DNA of 64,000 nucleotides from Agelaius tricolor. Its lineage: Eukaryota; Chordata; Aves; Passeriformes; Icteridae. The stretch covers positions 20,945,516-21,009,515 of the forward strand of contig JALJCS010000015.1 in the NCBI GenBank assembly GCA_023055355.1, in the 5' to 3' direction. How positions within the stretch are numbered: the first letter of the stretch is position 1; the number at the start of each line of letters is the position of its first letter. The notes under the pieces are model-generated. The model was not told the origin of the DNA. It worked only from the letters and a program-made list of their open reading frames with translations, and did not search any database. Shown here piece after piece: positions 18,201 to 32,423 of this stretch. Both the position numbers and the translations under genes were made by a program.

Positions 18201-20111
18201 GTTCTCTGCCGACTCCGAGAGCCTCTTCGTGGCCTCTGCTCGAGGATCTGTCCACGTCTTCCAGCTGCTGGAGCCGGGGGGCTGCAAACACCTGCACACG
18301 CTGCGGCCGCCCTCAGGTGTGGGCTGGGGGGAGCTGGGCTGGGGCTGGGGGTTCCTGGGCTCTGCATCCCCCTCCCCTGCGGGTGTAGAGAGGGGTGTCC
18401 CCCTCTCCTGCCCTCAGGGGTGTGTGAGTCTCTCCGGGGGGTGTTTGTGCCCTCGTGGCCTGGCACTGGGCAATCAGGGGGCACGTGGGGCTGGGTGTCT
18501 CTGAGGTTTGGAGCTGCCAGCACCCCTCTGAGCCCAAGGCTCTCTGCAGGCTGCTCCGAGGCCGTTTACCTGCTGGCACCGAGTGCGGACGGGCACTGGC
18601 TGGCAGCTGTCAGTGGAGACTGGGCCATCCACATCTACAACCTGAAAAGCTTCAAGGTGGGCCTGGGAGTGACCCCCCAGCCTTAGGGGACACGGGATGG
18701 GGAACTCAGCAGGCACTGCCCTGCTGGGAGCCATCACTGCATCCCTGGAGCAGGGCTGGGGTGGGTGTGGTGTGGGAAAGGGGTCAGAGGCAGTCCTGGA
18801 GGTTCTGATCAGGGCTGGGTGTGTGGGAAAGGGGTCAGAGGCAGTCCTGGAGGTTCTGGTCAGGGTGGGTGTGTGGGAAAGGGGGTCAGAGGCAGTCCTG
18901 GAGGTTCTGGTCAGGGTGGGTGTGTGGGAAAGGGGTCAGAGGCAGTCCTGGAGGTTCTGGTCAGGGTGGGTGTGTGGGAGAGCTGTCAGCAGTGGCCCTG
19001 GCGGGTCCTGTCAGTGCACTGTCCCCTCCTGCAGCATCACTGCGTGGTGCCCAACTATGACTGTGCTGTATCTGCCCTCGCCATCCACCCCAGCACCAAC
19101 AACCTCGTCATTGCCTACTCGGACCAGCAGGTAGGAGCTCTGCTAGTCGAGCTCTCGTGGCCCTGCTCCCTTCCCTGTCTGGCTTGGCTCGGGGCCCTGG
19201 CTGGAGCTGCTGGCAGGAGCAGACACCCTGAGCGTGTCCCTGCTGTGCTCCCTGCAGCTGTTTGAGTTCAGCATCCCCGAGAGGCAGTACACGAGCTGGA
19301 GCCGTGCCGTGCAGAGCCGGGGGCTGCACTGCGCCTGGCTGGAGCGGGACTCGCCCATCACTCACATCACTTTCAACCCCAAGAACCCCTCGCACATCCT
19401 GCTCCATGACACATACCTGCTCTGCGTGCTCGACAAGTCCCTGGTGAGCGGGCGGGAGGGCTGGGGGTGCCGGGGGGCTCCTGCAGAGCCTGACCCGCGC
19501 TCTGCCCGCTGCCCTCCCGCAGCCCCTGCCTGACGACAGCGCCCTCCTGATGAACCAGAGCACCCTCAAACAGCTCCCAGAGACCGCCAGGAAGAGGCAG
19601 CTCCATGCCTTCAAGATCTGCAAGAAGTTCCAGGTGGGTGATGGTGTTGGGGAGCGGGGTCAGGGAGGTGCTCAGCTCTGGAGAGGGACTTGGAACGAGG
19701 GTATGGACAGGACACAGGGAATGGCTCCCACTGCCAGAGGGCAGGGTTAGATGGGATAGTGGGATGGGATTGTTCCCTGGGAGGGTGCGCAGGCCCTGGC
19801 ACAGGTGCCCAGAGCAGCTGTGGCTGCCCCTGGATCCCTGGCAGTGCCCAAGGCCAGGTTGGACAGGGCTTGGAGCAACCTGGGACAGTGGAACGTGTCC
19901 CTGTCCATGGCAAGGGGTGGAATGAGATCCCTTTAAGGTCCGTTCCACCCCAAACCATTCCCTTATTCCACGATTCCCATCTCCTGCCTTGCAGCCACTG
20001 CTCTTCATGGATCTGCTGGACAAGAACTGCCTGGTTGTGGTGGAACGACCCATCATGGACTTCAAAACCCAGCTGCCTCTGCCTGTCCAGCAGAAGAAAT
20101 TTGGCACCTGA
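15264..20111 (+). CDS. UTP4: UTP4 small-subunit processome component (cirhin)
   Basis: Sixteen coding exons: 15264-15422, 15759-15950, 16035-16119, 16200-16289, 16447-16655, 16775-16946, 17032-17123, 17482-17578, 17767-17831, 17931-18053, 18157-18316, 18550-18656, 19035-19130, 19258-19443, 19523-19633 and 19995-20111. The total of 2,061 bp encodes 686 residues, the same as human. UTP4 is a nucleolar WD40 protein of the t-UTP/UTPA subcomplex, needed for early pre-rRNA transcription and 18S processing; human mutations cause North American Indian childhood cirrhosis. Landmarks are MGEFEVHRVRFFGLVP, WVRTKPFQFHSHDVRAV, HSPTALISGG, TNNLVIAYSDQQ, HILLHDTYLLCVLDKS and the basic end QQKKFGT. Tandem WD-type beta-propeller blades fill the chain. 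The ATG has a good Kozak context (GCGCCATGG). Confidence 0.97.
15440..15720. repeat. Degenerate GTACCGRGCC repeat in UTP4 intron 1
   Basis: Intron 1 is made largely of variants of GTACCGGGCCTGTACCGAGC, recurring roughly every 10-20 bp, with larger-order copies such as CCTGTACCGAGCCG and TGTACCGGGCCTGTGTCGGG. It is CpG-rich and purely intronic. Confidence 0.75.
16311..16370. repeat. (CCCAT)n/(CCCCAT)n microsatellite in UTP4 intron 4
   Basis: About ten tandem 5-6 bp units of CCCCAT then CCCAT, followed by a C-rich tail. It sits just after the exon 4 donor. Confidence 0.9.
18766..18985. repeat. 50-51 bp minisatellite in UTP4 intron 12
   Basis: Just over four tandem copies. The marker GGTCAGAGGCAGTCCTGGAG recurs at about 18782, 18833, 18884 and 18934 (periods 51, 51 and 50). 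Copies differ by only a few bases, so the array is recent or actively homogenised. Confidence 0.9.
19705..19975 (+). repeat. CR1 LINE 3' fragment in UTP4 intron 15
   Basis: Typical CR1 3' region: GGGATTGTTCCCTG, GCAGGCCCTGGCACAGGTGC, CCAGAGCAGCTGTGGCTGCC, AAGGCCAGGTTGGACAGGGC, then a GGTCCGTTCCACCCCAAACC end. It inserted in the sense orientation of UTP4, about 20 bp before the last acceptor. Confidence 0.88.
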
Positions 20112-20197
20112 GAGCAGAAGAAGCCACTCCAGCTTCAGGAACTGTCTCTGTGCTGCCTTCCTGGGGCACTGTAAGAATTTTCTTAAGGTGCTGTAGG

Positions 20198-20203
20198 AAT
20201 AAA
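20198..20203 (+). terminator. UTP4: UTP4 polyadenylation signal
   Basis: AATAAA 87 bp after the UTP4 stop, followed by TTGTGTACATG, a suitable GT-rich downstream element. The 3' UTR is very short. Confidence 0.85.
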
Positions 20204-20559
20204 ACCTCACTGTTGTGTACATGCCCAGGCTCAGGGCTCATTCCTGTTGTCACTCCACCATCATGTCATCATGATTTTCATATCCTTCCAGTTCTCCTCC
20301 CCGGGGCGCGGGGACAAGGTGACACCCCAAATTCCATCCCCTTTCTCTCACAGTGTCTAATCCCAGTGTTGGCTTCTCTCTCCCCAGTGAGCCTGTGGGT
20401 CCATGGGTGCTGCCTAGGGCTGGGCAGCCTCATTCCCTAAGGACGGGGGTCTGGAGGTCTGGCGTGGGGCAGGGAAGCGACATTAACCGAGGATGGAGAG
20501 AGAGAAATCGGGGATCCCCGGAGAACACGGGAGATTTAAAGCTTAACTCGTGAAATAAA

Positions 20560-20838
20560 TCGCAGCGCGCCAAACAAATCTCAGCGCCAGACATGGCGCG
20601 GGGGGCGTGGCTTGTTAAGCCCCGCCCTTCAGCACAACCAATCACAGCAGCGGCGGCTTAGCCGCCACCTCTCTGATTGGTGGCAGCGGCGGTGGGGGCG
20701 GGGCGGCCCCACCCCGTCCTCCCGCGCCCCCGAGCCTACCGCAGCGCGCCATGCGGGCGGGGGCGGGGCCACAAACCGCGCCCTCCGCCAGGCCACGCCC
20801 CTTCCCCGGTGACCGGCGGCGGCGGCGGCGGCGGCGGC
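20560..20838 (+). promoter_or_regulatory. SNTB2: SNTB2 promoter and 5' UTR
   Basis: A CpG-rich, TATA-less promoter with a CCAAT box at 20638-20642 and an inverted one (ATTGG) at 20676-20680, followed by GC boxes (GGGGGCGGGGCGG, 20693-20705). The preceding 20204-20559 holds no gene. A (GGC)n run (20817-20838) directly precedes the start codon. An upstream ATG at 20751 is in a different frame from the main start and could act as an overlapping upstream ORF. Confidence 0.65.
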
Positions 20839-23800
20839 ATGGCCGTGTGGACCCGGGCTTGTAAAACGGGGCTGCTGGAGCTGCTCCTGCGGGAGCGCTG
20901 GGTCCGCGTGTCGGCGGAACTGACCGGGGAAACGCTGAGCTTAACGGCGGAACCGGGGACCGGCGATCCGTCGGTGGTGAACGGCGTGGTGAACGGCAAC
21001 GCGGAGGCGGCGGCACCCGGTGGCGTGAGGAGGGTGCGGGTGGTGAAAGCGGAGGCGGGAGGGCTCGGGATCAGCATTAAGGGAGGTCGGGAGAATCGGA
21101 TGCCGGTGCTGATCTCACGGATCTTCCCGGGATTGGCGGCGGAAAGGAGCGGAGCGCTCCGGTTAGGCGACGCCATCCTCGCTGTTAACGGCGTCGATCT
21201 CCGCGATGCCACCCACGATCAAGCTGTGCAGGCGCTGAAGAGAGCCGGGAGGGAGGTCATCCTTGAAGGTAACGCTTCAACCCCTTCCTCTCCCCCCGAA
21301 TCTCCGGTGCGGGCCCCCGGTGCTCTCCTGTCCCCCGCCCCGGTGCTCCCCCGCCGTTACCGGCTCCCACCACACCTCCCTGCCGCTGTCACCGGACTCC
21401 CGGACCCCCTTTGGGTCCCTTTTCCGGGTGTGGGACGCCACTCCCCCACCCCAGTCCTGGCACATTTCTGTGTCCCCAAAAAGCCACGGGGGGGCCCCCA
21501 GGCACGGGGACAGGGACTGCGGTGTCCCCCCTGCTCGGGCTGTTCCCTCTGCGGCAGGATGGGGACCCCTCACAGCTGGGGACAAGGACAGGATTGTGAT
21601 CACTGATTGTGTTCCTCCAGGACAGACTTGGGTCCCTCAGAGACAGATCTGGGGTCCCCCAGGACAGACTTGTTGTCCCCTGGCTGTGGTGTCCCCCCGA
21701 ACAGGTTGTCCCCTATCCCTGGTGACAATGCCCAGGCTGGCTGAGTGTCCTGAGGGAGGGCTGTGACCCGGGGCGTTGGTCCAGGCTCTGCCCCTGTCCC
21801 TGAGGCTCAGCCCCCGCAGGCTCGGTGTCCCCGGGCCCTGTGCCCAGCACAGCCGGCTCGGGGCTGGCCCGGCAGAGCCACCGGCTCCTGCCCGACCTGT
21901 TCCTGTTCCCAGCAGCCCGACAAGCTCGGGCAGGACCTGCCCAGCCCGGTGGCACAGCACGGGGCTCGTGCCACAGGGCACGGCGAGGCCACCAGCCCCC
22001 ATGCCGTAGGTCAGGGTGGGCTGTGCCACAGTGCTGTGGTGCCACACACACTGTCCTGGTGTCCTGGCATGTCCGTCTGTCCCCCGCTGCGTGAGGCTGC
22101 TCCATGGGCACGGTGCCTGTTGGGCACGGTGCCTGTTGGGCACGGTACAGGGATGGGCACTGCTGCTTTGCCACACGCTCCTGGCACGCTGCAGTGGCAT
22201 GAGGGGACATGGCTGGGCTCCCTGGTGTGGGCACAGCTGGCTCGAGGTGCTTGGGCAGGGCTGGGTGCCGCAGGGGCTGAGGTGGAGCAGCAGGGTCGGG
22301 CTTGGTGCTGTGGTCGTGTGCTGCTGTTGAACACAGCGAGGGTCCCCACAGGACCCCGTGCCCGGTTCAGGACGTCCTTCCTCCTGCTGCCAGCCGTTTG
22401 ATCCTGTCCCACAGGAGCTCCAGCCCTGTGCTGTGTTTGTCCCTCGCTTCCGCCACGGGCACGGGTGCTGTGGCAGACGCCTCTTCCCTTCCTTTCCCTT
22501 ACTTTCTCTTCCTTTTCTTTCCCTTCCTTTCCCTTCCTTTCCCTTCTCACTGTGCTGGGCACAGCTGCTCCAATGGTTCTGGTGGGACCATCCCGTGGTC
22601 AGCTGCTATCAGCAGAGCCCACAGAGGAGCTGGTGGGGGACCTGGCCATGCCATCCAGCCCCATCCCTCCTCACAGCCCTGGAGCCGTGGCCACCCTGGC
22701 AGGTGCCAGAGCTTCTCCCGGGCCCTGTGCCAGTGGTGGAGGGGAAACCATCAGCCCTGCACGGCATCTCCGCGGGGCTGGTGTCAGTGTCACCCATCCT
22801 GGGGGCTGGGTTGGCCTCAGGGCCCACGCCAAGCACCTCCCCGGGCACCCACAGGCCCCGCTGGCTGCCCTGGGGGAAGGGAGCCCTTCCGCCCCGCCGG
22901 GAGCTGTGGGTGCGGTGCAGACCCTGGGCACTGCCAGGGGCACGGCCGGGCACAAGCCTTGGGGAGGCTGGTGGTGTTCCCTGCCGGCTGCATGCAGGGG
23001 CTCGGTGAGCCCCGGTGAGGCCGGTGTGCAGCCGGCAGTGCCGGTGTGCAGCCGGAGCTGCCGCCTTCCTGCGGCGGGACAGGCCAGGGGCGCAGGCGAC
23101 AGCTGGGCTTCCTCTGTGGTGAGCGTGGGTGGGGCGGCAGCGCCTGTGCCGGGGTGGTGGTGCTGGCCCTGCCAGGGCAGCAGTGCAGCTCTGCGCTGGT
23201 CACCGCCTCCACAGAAGCAGGAGGGGTGGTTGCAGGTGCCCCCAGCCCCTGGCATAAGGTGCTCCATGTCCTGCCTGCACCATGGATGCATCCCACTGAA
23301 AACAGAGCCAGTTCTGCTGCCCCCACCATGAGCACACACAGTCCTGGGTCACCTCGGGGCACCCACACTCCTGCCGAGCTTGGCCTCTCACGCTCCTGAC
23401 TGCACCGGGGTCAGTGTCTGCACCGCAGGGTCGCTGTGAGCTGCAGCCCCGCGTGCTGAGCTCCCTCCCCGTGCTGGAGGCAGCTGCCCACATCTGGCAA
23501 ACATCTGCCGAGCAGCCCCGCAGCGGGAGCTGTGCTGCTGCCCGCGGCGCTCCCCGCCCGGCCCGGAGCGGGATTAGGGGTGTGGGACGGCGGTAATCCC
23601 GGGATCAGCGCGCCGGCAGCAGCTAATATTAACTCCTGTGCTGCCCACAGCAAGGGCAAGCGCCTCGTGGCTCAGCAGAGCCGGCGGGAAGGCGGGGGCC
23701 GGTGTCTCCTGCCCACTTCCATCCCTGCCGTCCCTTCCTTGCTCCCCCTTCCCGCTCGCAGCCCCGCAGGGAAGGATTGGCAGCAGCACAGCCTGGGCCC

Positions 23801-26800
23801 CACCATCGGTGTCACTCCCCCTCCAGAGGGCCTGGCTGTGGCATTGTACCGGCTCCAGGATCCTTTCACCCCTGGTTTCCCGGTGCTGAGCAGCCTATTT
23901 GCTGTTTGGTTTGGTTTTCCCTCTCACTGCCCCGTCTCTGTCCCCAGCGCGTCCCTCCCTCGGCCTTGGCTGCCGGGGCCGGGCGGGGGTCCAGGGCTGC
24001 TGTCAGCGGGGCGGTGCTGGGCTGGGACGCTCCGGGGGGAGCAGGAGCTGGAGCTGGTGCCTCCTTCCTTCCTTCCCGGCCTGGAGAGGCGCGTGGAGCC
24101 GGGATGTCTTGGCTGCACACCCTCCTCCTCCTCCTCTGGCTGCCGTCGGGGCGTGAGCGGCAGGGCCGGCCCAGCATCGCCGGCAGGGCTGGAAACTTGG
24201 CGGGCACAGCCCTGGCTGGGCGGGATGGGACCAGGATGGGCTGCAGCCTGACCTCCTGCCCAGCACCATTGTCCTGTGGCGCCTTCCCCTTCCTACGCCC
24301 GCGCCGGCAGCGGGGATGGATGAGCTGTCAGCCCTGTCCTTCACTCGGGACATCCCTGACCCGGACAGGGTGGGACCCCCCCCAGGACACTCCAAGCCTT
24401 GGTGTGGGAGGGTCACATTGCCCTATCAGATCAACCCTGGGGCACAGGGCTGAGGTGTGGGGTGCAGGACCCTCCCCAGGCCTGACTGTGCCCCCCTCCC
24501 CACAGTGAAGTTCATGCGGGAGGTGACCCCCTACATCAAGAAGCCATCGCTGGTGTCAGACCTGCCGTGGGAGGGGGCGGCCCCGCAGTCCCCCAGCCTG
24601 AGTGGCAGCGAGGACTCGGGGTCCCCCCAGCACCAGGGCCCCCGTGACCGCAAGGTGATCCCCCTCAAGATGTGCTTTGCTGCCCGGAACCTCAGCATGC
24701 CCGACCTGGAGAACAGGTGAGGACAGGGGCTGCCGGTGGGGGGGACCCTGCTCCCCAAAGACCTCAGGACAGGACTGGGTCTGCCCACCAGTGCCAGCGT
24801 GAGGGACCCTGCACCCCATGGACACCCTGGGCACAGCTGGGGGCTGCCCCTCGCTGAGGCCATGACCCCCTGCTTCACCCACTGAGCTGTGGAAGGACAC
24901 TGCAGAGGGTTTGGCCAGGGCCAGGGCTATGCCATGTTCCCTCCCAGCCCCCTGGCAGCCCCTCTGCCTTAAAATGAGTGCTAAAAGCCCTGGCAGGTGG
25001 AAATGCACAGCAGAAGCCCCAAAGCAGTGCAGCCAGTTTGCAGCGCAGGGCCCAGGCAGTGCTGGTGTCCCAGCCTGGGCCGTGTCCCCGTCCCCTGCAG
25101 GCTGATCGAGCTGCACTCTCCGGACAGCCGGAACACGCTGGTGCTGCGCTGCCGGGACACGGCCACGGCCCACGCCTGGTTCAGCGCCCTGCACGCCAAC
25201 ATCACCGCGCTGCTGCCCCAGGTCCTGGCCGAGCTCAACGCCACGCTGGGCTCCGGCAGCCCCACGGCCGGTGGCCGAGAGGTGAAGCACATCGCCTGGC
25301 TGGCCGAGCAGGTACCACTGATGGGATGTGCCGGGGGGCTCCCAGGGACAGCAGTGCCAATGGGATGTGCCGAGGATGCCACTGGGGCTGTGGATGCAGC
25401 CAGAGAGCCCGGCCTGGGCTCTGGCTCTGCTGCTCTCCCATCCAGCTGTGCCCCGGTGATGGCAGCATTTCCTGTGCCCTCAGCCCCTTCTCCCACTGGC
25501 ATTTTCCAGATGGAAACCCTCATCACACCCTCCCTATTCCATGAATTTACTGCCTGAGAGCTGCAGCCAGCCTGGCAGTATGGTGGGCAGGACCCCTGGG
25601 GGCTGCTCCCAGCTTGGTTTCCAGGATGGCAAACCAAGGGGAGGCGGGATTGGGGATGTGGGTAGGGACTCTGGCTCTCACTGCTCTCTGTGCCCATCTC
25701 TGTGGGTGCTGTGGATGCTGCCTGGCAATGGGGAACTACTGCCTTGGGCTCAGGGCTGGGTGCTGGGGCTGTGGCGCACCCCTCACGGTGCCCCGTGCCC
25801 GGCAGGCACGCCTGGACGGCGGGCGGCAGCAGTGGCGGCCGGTGCTGATGGCAGTGACGGAGAAGGACCTGCTGCTGTATGATGGGATGCCCTGGACCAG
25901 GGACGCCTGGGCCTCGCCCTGCCACAGCTACCCGCTGGTGGCCACCCGGTGAGCTGGGCCGGGGGGCCGTGGCAGTGCCTCAGGGCAGGGGTGACGGGGT
26001 GACGCGGTGCCAGCACTGCCATCGTACCCCTGACTCCGGCCATGCCTTCCCCTGCAGGCTGGTGCACTCTGGCTCCGGGCGCCGCTCGCCCGCGCTGGGC
26101 TCGGAGCTGACGTTCGCCACGCGGACGGGCTCTCGCCAGGGCGTGGAGATGCACGTGTTCCGCGTGGAGACTCACCGCGACCTGTCAGCCTGGACGCGCG
26201 TCCTGGTGCAGGGCTGCCACGCCGCCGCCGAGCTCATCAAGGAGGTGACCGTGGGTGAGTGCCGCGGTGCTGGGCCCCCCACGGCTGCCCCCGGGCCCCC
26301 ACGGCTGCCCCCGGGCCCCTCCGGGACTGACGGCAGCGGCTGTGCCCGCAGGCTGCACGCTGGGCGGGCAGGAGGTGCAGCTCTCCATCCACTACGAGGG
26401 CGGGTTCACCATCTCCCGGGACGAGCCGGGCTCCAGCGTGCTCTTCCGCTACCCCTACGAGCGGCTGAAGATGTCTGCGGATGACGGCATCAGGACCCTC
26501 TACCTGGATTTCGGGGGCCCTGAGGGCGAGCTGGTGAGGAGGGGGCAGCCGGGCTGACCCCTGGTTTGGGGATCTTCCTCCAGGGGAGCCCCTGCTTCCT
26601 CCTGCTTCCCCCATCCCTGCAGCATCCCGGCTGCCCAGACTCACTGGGTTTGGCTGGTTGGAGCCCCCAGCCCTGCAGTCCCCGGTGGGATGTGGGGGGG
26701 GCTGACACCACTCTCCATCTCCCCCCAGGCGCTGGACCTGCACTCCTGCCCCAAGCCCATCGTCTTCGTGCTGCACACCTTCCTCTCGGCCAAAGTCACC

Positions 26801-26821
26801 CGCATGGGGCTGCTGGCATAG
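20839..26821 (+). CDS. SNTB2: Beta-2-syntrophin
   Basis: Seven coding exons: 20839-21268, 24506-24716, 25101-25311, 25806-25948, 26058-26254, 26352-26533 and 26729-26821. They give 488 residues (human about 540). Syntrophins are cytoplasmic adaptors that bind dystrophin/utrophin and, through a PDZ domain, channels and signalling proteins at the membrane. The order is split PH1 ([20 protein letters not shown] onward), PDZ at about residues 64-146 ([10 protein letters not shown] carboxylate loop, [19 protein letters not shown]), second half of PH1 ([34 protein letters not shown]), PH2 ([17 protein letters not shown]) and the C-terminal SU domain ([28 protein letters not shown]). The shorter length comes from a reduced PH1-PDZ linker. 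The start is set by the match of MAVWTRA to the family. Confidence 0.96.
21269..24505 (+). other. SNTB2 intron 1, no gene seen inside
   Basis: A 3.2-kb GC-rich intron. Long open frames (for example around 22465-23331) have low-complexity composition, no family resemblance and no splice support. The pyrimidine tract listed separately is the only repeat I can name. Confidence 0.6.
22485..22548. repeat. Pyrimidine microsatellite (CCCTT/CCTTT)n in SNTB2 intron 1
   Basis: About 60 bp of almost pure C/T built from CCCTTCCTTT units. A polypurine-polypyrimidine tract of this kind can form triplex DNA. Confidence 0.9.
25637..25706. repeat. 70-bp dispersed repeat, copy A (SNTB2 intron 3)
   Basis: This segment matches 29789-29858 in VPS4A intron 4 at 68 of 70 positions in the same orientation. 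The core includes GTGGGTAGGGACTCTGGCTC and CACTGCTCTCTGTGCCCATC. I do not recognise the family. Confidence 0.85.
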
Positions 26822-27954
26822 GTGCCCCAGCCCCCTCGCCCTGTCACCACCGGCTGGGGGTCACAGAGGGCCCCCCAGCCTCTCCTGCCCCATCGGTGCC
26901 TTGCTGGGACTGGGATTGCTGCCCTGAGAGCCGCCGGGAGTGTGGCAGGACGGCTGCGGGGGGCCAGCCCCTCCTGCCCCACGGCTGCGCTGCCGGCCCC
27001 CAGTGCTGGGGGTTGGGTTACTCACACCAGCTTTAATCCCCCCGGGGCTGAAGCCATCGCTGATCTCACCGCCTGTGCCTTGGAGTGGGGCCAGCCCCGT
27101 CCCCCTGCCTGGGGGACCCCTCGTGCCCCCAGCTCACCTCCAGGGGAACCCGTGTCCCCCTGCCTTGGGGCTTCCCCCAAAGAGGTCACATTGTCCCCAC
27201 ACGGGGCAGGGCTGGGGCTGTGGGACCCCCCATTGCTGCATGACAGGGTCTCCACGCCCTGCTCAGGGTGAGGGGACGTGTTTGTCTTACCGGGGGCACT
27301 CAGGGGTGCAGAGGGGGTGCTCTGGCACAGGTCCTGGTCCCTGGGGCTTGGCCTCCCCCCCATGCCCCCCAGCAGTGCCCCCCGGATCTCCCAAAGGCTG
27401 AACAAACGCCGTGTCTGTGCCCGGGGCTGCAGGGACCCTGCGGGGCTGTCCCTCCCCTGGGGCAGGACATGTAGATTGATGCACTTTTCGCTTTTTGTAC
27501 TTTCCCTCCCCTTGGGGGCAGCTCCCACACCCTGCGGGCTGGGGGGCCCAGGTGGGACCTCCAGGGCTCCCCCCTCCTGCCGGGACCCCCGCACCCCCCG
27601 GGCAAACTCCTGCACGGTTCTCTGCTTCGGGGGGCTCTGGGGTCCTGTGGGGTGCTGGCTCGGGTGCTGCCTCCCCTCCTTCTATTTTTGTATTCTTTGT
27701 AAATCGCTATTTATATCAGATTGCCTTTTCCAGGGGCTCCGGGTCTCATTTTGAGTCTGGTGTGGGGATGGGGGGAGGAATGACGGTCTCTGGAAGGAGT
27801 GGGGGGATCTCTGGGGTGGGGTCTCTATGGGGGTTTCTGAGGGAGCTGGGGCAACTTTTACAGCAGGGCATTGGGGCCAGTTCAGCTGTGGGACAGGTGT
27901 GTGGGGGGGTGTGTGCACAGGGAAATACCGAACACGTGCACAGTGTGTGTGCAA
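26822..27954 (+). other. SNTB2: SNTB2 3' UTR (end not defined)
   Basis: Sequence after the SNTB2 stop with a T-rich segment at 27674-27730 (TATTTTTGTATTCTTTGTAA, CTATTTATATC) typical of a 3' UTR tail. I could not find a canonical AATAAA or ATTAAA between 26822 and 28550, so the poly(A) site may use a variant signal near 27700 or lie at one of the CATAAA motifs inside the following repeat. No other gene is seen. Confidence 0.5.
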
Positions 27955-28469
27955 ATACCGTGCACACAGGGGTGTGCACCTGGGCACACACACACACACA
28001 CACACGTGAAGATGTAAACACACACAGAGACACATGAACACTCATGAACAGAAACCCACATAAACACTCATGAACATGCACACAAACACAGACACACGTA
28101 AATGTGTAAACACAAACACACACAAACACATGTGAACACTCATGAACACACACAAACCGACATGAACACTCATGAACACAAACCCACATAAACAGTCATG
28201 AACATGCACACAGACACACGAAGACATACACATGCACAAACACAAACACACAAACACATGTGAACACTCATGAATACACACACAAACCTGCATAAACTCA
28301 TGAACAGAACCTACTCATGAACAGAAACCCACATAAACACTCATGAACACACACAAACACAGACACACATGAACATGTAAACACACACACAGACACACGA
28401 ACACACACACAAACCCACATGAACACACACAAACACACATAAACACATGTAAACACTCATGAACGAACA
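27955..28469. repeat. CA-rich microsatellite/minisatellite between SNTB2 and VPS4A
   Basis: About 0.5 kb of A/C-rich sequence. It starts with a pure (CA)n run at 27986-28006, then becomes irregular copies of CACTCATGAACA, ACACATAAACA and GAACACACACAAACC. The motif ACACTCATGAACA recurs many times at variable spacing. Confidence 0.93.
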
Positions 28470-28492
28470 CCCCCCCCCCCCCCCCCCCCCCC
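28470..28492. repeat. Poly-C tract (23 C)
   Basis: An uninterrupted run of 23 cytosines at the right border of the CA-rich array, followed by more C-rich sequence. On the minus strand this is a G23 tract able to form a quadruplex. Homopolymers of this length are also sites of assembly error. Confidence 0.95.
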
Positions 28493-28539
28493 ACCTCCCC
28501 CCCACCTGTTCACGTGTTTTTGGGGAGTTCCCGCGCACT

Positions 28540-28798
28540 TCGACTCCCTGGGGCGGAGTCTTAATGGGCGTGGTCAGTAAAACCACGCCCACACGAGAAC
28601 ATAAATAGCTTTGGGCGCGGCATCAGCAAACCACGCCCCTCAGTGGGCGGGGCTCGCCGCGCGCACCGGGCGCCGCTCGGTGCGGGTTGCGGTGCCGCCG
28701 GCAGGGGGCGCGCGGCCGGGCGCAGCCGCAGTCGCTGCCGCCGCCGCCGCCGCCGCCGCCGTCCCGGGGCCGCCGGAGCGGCCGCAGCGGGCGATGCG
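28540..28798 (+). promoter_or_regulatory. VPS4A: VPS4A promoter and 5' UTR
   Basis: A TATA-less CpG promoter with several GC/KLF-type boxes: GGGCGTGG at 28566-28573, CCACGCCC at 28583-28590 and 28631-28638, and GGGCGGGGC at 28645-28653. An AT-rich ACATAAATAG at 28600-28609 might act as a weak TATA-like element. A (GCC)n run lies at 28737-28760. Confidence 0.6.

Positions 28799-28802
<4 letters not shown>
28794..28802 (+). promoter_or_regulatory. VPS4A: Two-codon upstream ORF overlapping the VPS4A start
   Basis: The sequence ATGCGATGA reads Met-Arg-stop from 28794, and the stop codon (28800-28802) overlaps the VPS4A start codon (28799-28801). A ribosome that used the first AUG would terminate on top of the second, favouring re-initiation. 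Whether the mRNA includes and uses it is not shown by sequence. Confidence 0.6.
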
Positions 28803-32155
<3,353 letters not shown>

Positions 32156-32417
32156 GGGCGGGGGGCACAGGGGCTGTGGGGTTGGGGCAGCTGCAGGCCC
32201 TGCTTGTGCCCCCCTCCCCGGTGCCAAACTGCCTGGTGTTTGCTCACTCCTGCCCCACTGCACTGCGGGGACACGGCCCGGGGCTCACACTACGCGGGGT
32301 GGGTCTGAGCATGGCCTGGGCAGCTGGGGCCCTCCCTGGCTGCACTCCACTCTTCTTCCTGCTCTTTTTTTATTTTTTAACTTAATGCTGCTTTGGGTTC
32401 TGTCTTGTTTATATGAA

Positions 32418-32423
32418 AATAAA
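32418..32423 (+). terminator. VPS4A: VPS4A polyadenylation signal
   Basis: AATAAA 263 bp after the stop, preceded by a T-rich tract (32368-32385). Downstream GTG-containing sequence follows. Confidence 0.75.

Noticed and set aside
16724..18388. A 554-codon plus-strand open frame spanning UTP4 exons 6-11 and introns
   Set aside because: It reads straight through consensus GT/AG borders. The spliced product gives exactly the 686-residue UTP4, so the read-through frame is chance.
22465..23331. A 288-codon plus-strand frame in SNTB2 intron 1
   Set aside because: Low-complexity Ala/Gly/Pro composition, starts in a pyrimidine microsatellite, other frames are equally open, and it has no family resemblance.
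27955..28469. Repeat array considered as CRISPR or satellite with spacers
   Set aside because: Units are short, irregular and CA-rich with no constant repeat/unique spacer pattern, and the host is a vertebrate.
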